This document shows positions 5,719-6,997 of a stretch of 6,997 nt of DNA, piece by piece; the first letter of the stretch is position 1; each line of letters starts with the position of its first letter. The stretch lies in the NCBI GenBank assembly GCA_023441905.1, contig JAEZNC010000179.1, positions 1 through 6,997 of the forward strand, given 5' to 3'. The position numbers were made by a program, and so were the translations under genes. Source of the stretch: Bacillota bacterium. GTDB lineage: Bacteria > Bacillota > Clostridia > Christensenellales > SZUA-584. Below the pieces are notes generated by a model. It had not been told where the DNA came from and did not search any database. It saw nothing but the letters and a program-made list of their open reading frames with translations.

Positions 5719-6002
5719 AAAACGGCTTGAAACAGGGCTCTAATTTGGAGTTTCGTAACGCATTCTTCTCAATCTTTTCGTGGCTGTCATCTGAGTAATT
5801 ATTGACAGCCTGAAGCTATTTTCCTTGAGGATTAGGTTAGTTTGATGGAATTTCCTCTTCTGTCATGCATACCGCTGTGTTTTGAGCGTAACAACGTGAC
5901 TATGCAAGGGAACATCCTGAGTATATTTGCTCTTGACCATGGGAGTCCTCTTCCGCTCACGCTCCATCGGAATGACAATTGTGACTTGGTCGACAGTCTC
6001 GT
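5719..6002. other. Non-coding spacer between the two repeat copies
   Basis: I see no supported gene. Short open frames crossing this stretch on either strand have no good ribosome binding site and run into the repeat copy at 6003. Apart from the inverted repeat at 5782-5810, nothing recognisable is present. A GGAATGACA word at 5969-5977 followed by ATTGTGAC recalls intergenic repeat fragments, but it is too short to assign. Confidence 0.45.
5782..5810. repeat. Perfect 8-13-8 inverted repeat
   Basis: GGCTGTCA (5782-5789) pairs with TGACAGCC (5803-5810) across a 13-base loop. Arm length, loop length and the TGACAG/CTGTCA core are the same as in the inverted repeat at 342-370, although the arms are offset. 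Four Ts follow about 7 bases after the right arm, so a terminator role is possible but weak, 213 bases past the methyltransferase stop codon. A protein-binding site is the alternative. Confidence 0.5.
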
Positions 6003-6105
6003 CTTGAGGAGAAGGTATGTGCAGCACCGGATGAGACGTCTGACGGTTCATATGAACACCTCATCAGTCGCCTGTCGACGACAGCTTCGCCTCGGAGGGG
6101 AAGCT
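6003..6105. repeat. Palindromic repeat copy R2
   Basis: It is in the same orientation as R1 and matches its first 73 bases closely. The centre has GATGAG (6030-6035) facing CTCATC (6060-6065), enclosing the perfect 12-base palindrome GTTCATATGAAC (6046-6057). The right end is a hairpin: AGCTTC and CCT (6083-6088, 6090-6092) pair with AGG and GAAGCT (6096-6098, 6100-6105), with one G-G mismatch. It replaces the GTCACC module found at the end of R1. The right end is 79 bases before the fructokinase ATG, so it could influence that transcript. Confidence 0.7.
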
Positions 6106-6171
6106 TTAAAGACAAACACGTTTCGATAATGAAATCGCCCTCTTCGGGCTTAAGAATCAAAACGATGCTAT

Positions 6172-6177
6172 AAGGAG
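6172..6177 (+). promoter_or_regulatory. Ribosome binding site of the fructokinase gene
   Basis: AAGGAG is 7 bases before ATG 6185 and selects it over the out-of-frame ATG at 6181, which is only 3 bases from the site and opens no family-like protein. A short GCCC-TCTTC-GGGC hairpin (6137-6149) lies upstream in the leader. Confidence 0.75.
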
Positions 6178-6184
6178 CTAATGC

Positions 6185-6997
6185 ATGAGCGATCTTGTGA
6201 CCTTCGGAGAACTGCTGATCGACTTCACGCCATCGGGCGAGCAGAACGGGCAGAAACTGTTTATGCAAAACGCGGGCGGCGCGGTGGCCAACGTGGCCGT
6301 CGCGGCGAAAAGCTTCGGATGTTCATCGGCACACATCGGCATGGTGGGGGCTGACGCATTCGGGCGGTATCTCAAAGGCGTGCTGGATGACAAGGGGGTG
6401 GATACGTTCGGCCTCATCATGTCGGAAAACTACAATACCACGCTCGCGTTCGTGCACCTGTTTGAAAACGGCGAGCGCGATTTTTCGTTTTACCGCAAGC
6501 CCTCCGCCGACATTATGTATGCGCCCGAGATGATCGACGACAGCATGATACGCGGCGCGCGCATCTTCCATTTCGGCTCGCTCTCGCTGACCGACGAACC
6601 GGCGCGCAGTGCCACATGGAGAATGCTGCAGATCGCGAAAGACGCGGGTGTACTGATTTCTTACGATCCGAATTACCGCGCGCCGCTCTGGTGCAGCGAA
6701 GCCGAGGCCAAAGCCATGATGCTGCAAGGCCTTCAATATACGGACATTCTTAAAATATCCGACAACGAAGTCGAATTTCTTTTCGGCAAAATGCCGTATG
6801 AAGACGCGGCGGCGATGCTTATTGAACGCGGTGCGAGGCTTGTTTTTGTCACACTGGGCAGCGACGGTGCGGTGTTCGCGTGCAAGGCGGGCACGGGCAA
6901 AGTGAAAGCTTATCCGGCAAACGCGGTGGACGCGACGGGCGCGGGAGACTGCTTCACGGGCGGTGTGCTCTCGCAGCTGCTGCAAAGCGGCAAAACG
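6185..6997 (+). CDS. scrK: PfkB-family fructokinase, 3' end outside the window
   Basis: This is a probable ATP-dependent fructokinase that makes fructose 6-phosphate in the cytoplasm from fructose released from sucrose or other sugars. The 271 codons present run to the window edge without a stop; full-length relatives are about 310-330 residues, so some 40-60 are missing. Family landmarks are FGELLIDFTP (7-16), the glycine-rich substrate motif GGAVANVAVA (31-40), VGADAFG (54-60), TTLAFVHLFENGERDFSFYR (85-104), HFGSLSLT (129-136), SYDPNYRAPLW (159-169), KISDNEVEFLFG (190-201) and the PfkB signature 2, DATGAGDCFTGG (249-260), with the catalytic-base Asp at position 254. The first motif normally reads GGAPANVAVA; Val replaces Pro here. 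No transporter, hydrolase or regulator gene for sugar use is visible upstream, only the repeat region. Fructokinase fits better than other sugar kinases of the family, but specificity is inferred. Confidence 0.88.
   Translation, partial: MSDLVTFGELLIDFTPSGEQNGQKLFMQNAGGAVANVAVAAKSFGCSSAHIGMVGADAFGRYLKGVLDDKGVDTFGLIMSENYNTTLAFVHLFENGERDFSFYRKPSADIMYAPEMIDDSMIRGARIFHFGSLSLTDEPARSATWRMLQIAKDAGVLISYDPNYRAPLWCSEAEAKAMMLQGLQYTDILKISDNEVEFLFGKMPYEDAAAMLIERGARLVFVTLGSDGAVFACKAGTGKVKAYPANAVDATGAGDCFTGGVLSQLLQSGKT

Noticed and set aside
5842..6129. Open frames of about 95 (plus) and 62 (minus) residues in the intergenic region
   Set aside because: They run through repeat copy R2, lack good ribosome binding sites and show no recognisable protein features.
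6125..6130. GATAAT as the -10 of a fructokinase promoter
   Set aside because: No acceptable -35 or TGn extension is present at the right distance; it could be real but is not supported.
6323..6985. 220-residue minus-strand ORF opposite the fructokinase gene
   Set aside because: It is a high-GC shadow of the plus-strand kinase, which has all the family motifs; no independent support.

Overview
The window looks like a chromosomal segment of a low-to-mid GC Clostridia-type Firmicute. The evidence is strong purine-rich Shine-Dalgarno sites (AAAAGGAG, GGGAGGGG, GGAGAGG, AAGGAG), a clostridial-style MurG sitting outside any cell-division cluster, a DUF1295 membrane protein of the kind common in anaerobes, and GC-rich palindromic intergenic repeats resembling those I recall from gut Clostridia. 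The assignment is an inference from style and family resemblance, not from a marker gene.

Layout. Bases 1-394 hold no gene but contain a cluster of hairpins and diverged repeat units. Bases 395-1297 (minus) encode a multi-pass DUF1295 protein; its promoter, ribosome binding site and ATG all point to a start at 1297, but codon 16 of that reading is an in-frame TAG, so only a GTG-initiated ORF (395-1237) is open. Bases 1371-2309 (minus) encode an unrecognised 312-residue protein with helical modules and a Met/Gly/Asn-rich tail containing three 14-residue tandem repeats. It is divergent from a 111-residue helical protein of unknown function (2439-2774, plus) across a 129-base promoter region. 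By eye the two proteins share a short motif.

The next plus-strand unit starts at an extended -10 promoter (3015-3023) and carries murG (3052-4116). murG overlaps by 14 bases a gene for a two-part protein: an N-terminal HEAT-like helical region and a C-terminal UPF0020/Trm14-like SAM methyltransferase (4103-5569). This looks like a translationally coupled two-gene operon joining peptidoglycan precursor synthesis to RNA modification. Bases 5570-6184 are non-coding and hold two direct copies of a roughly 73-base palindromic repeat, plus an 8-13-8 inverted repeat. The window ends inside a PfkB-family fructokinase gene (6185 onward, 271 codons present).

I see no CRISPR array, tRNA, rRNA, transposase or phage gene. 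The best candidates for something new are the amber codon in the DUF1295 gene, the divergent pair of unknown proteins with their shared motif, the HEAT-methyltransferase fusion behind murG, and the modular repeats.
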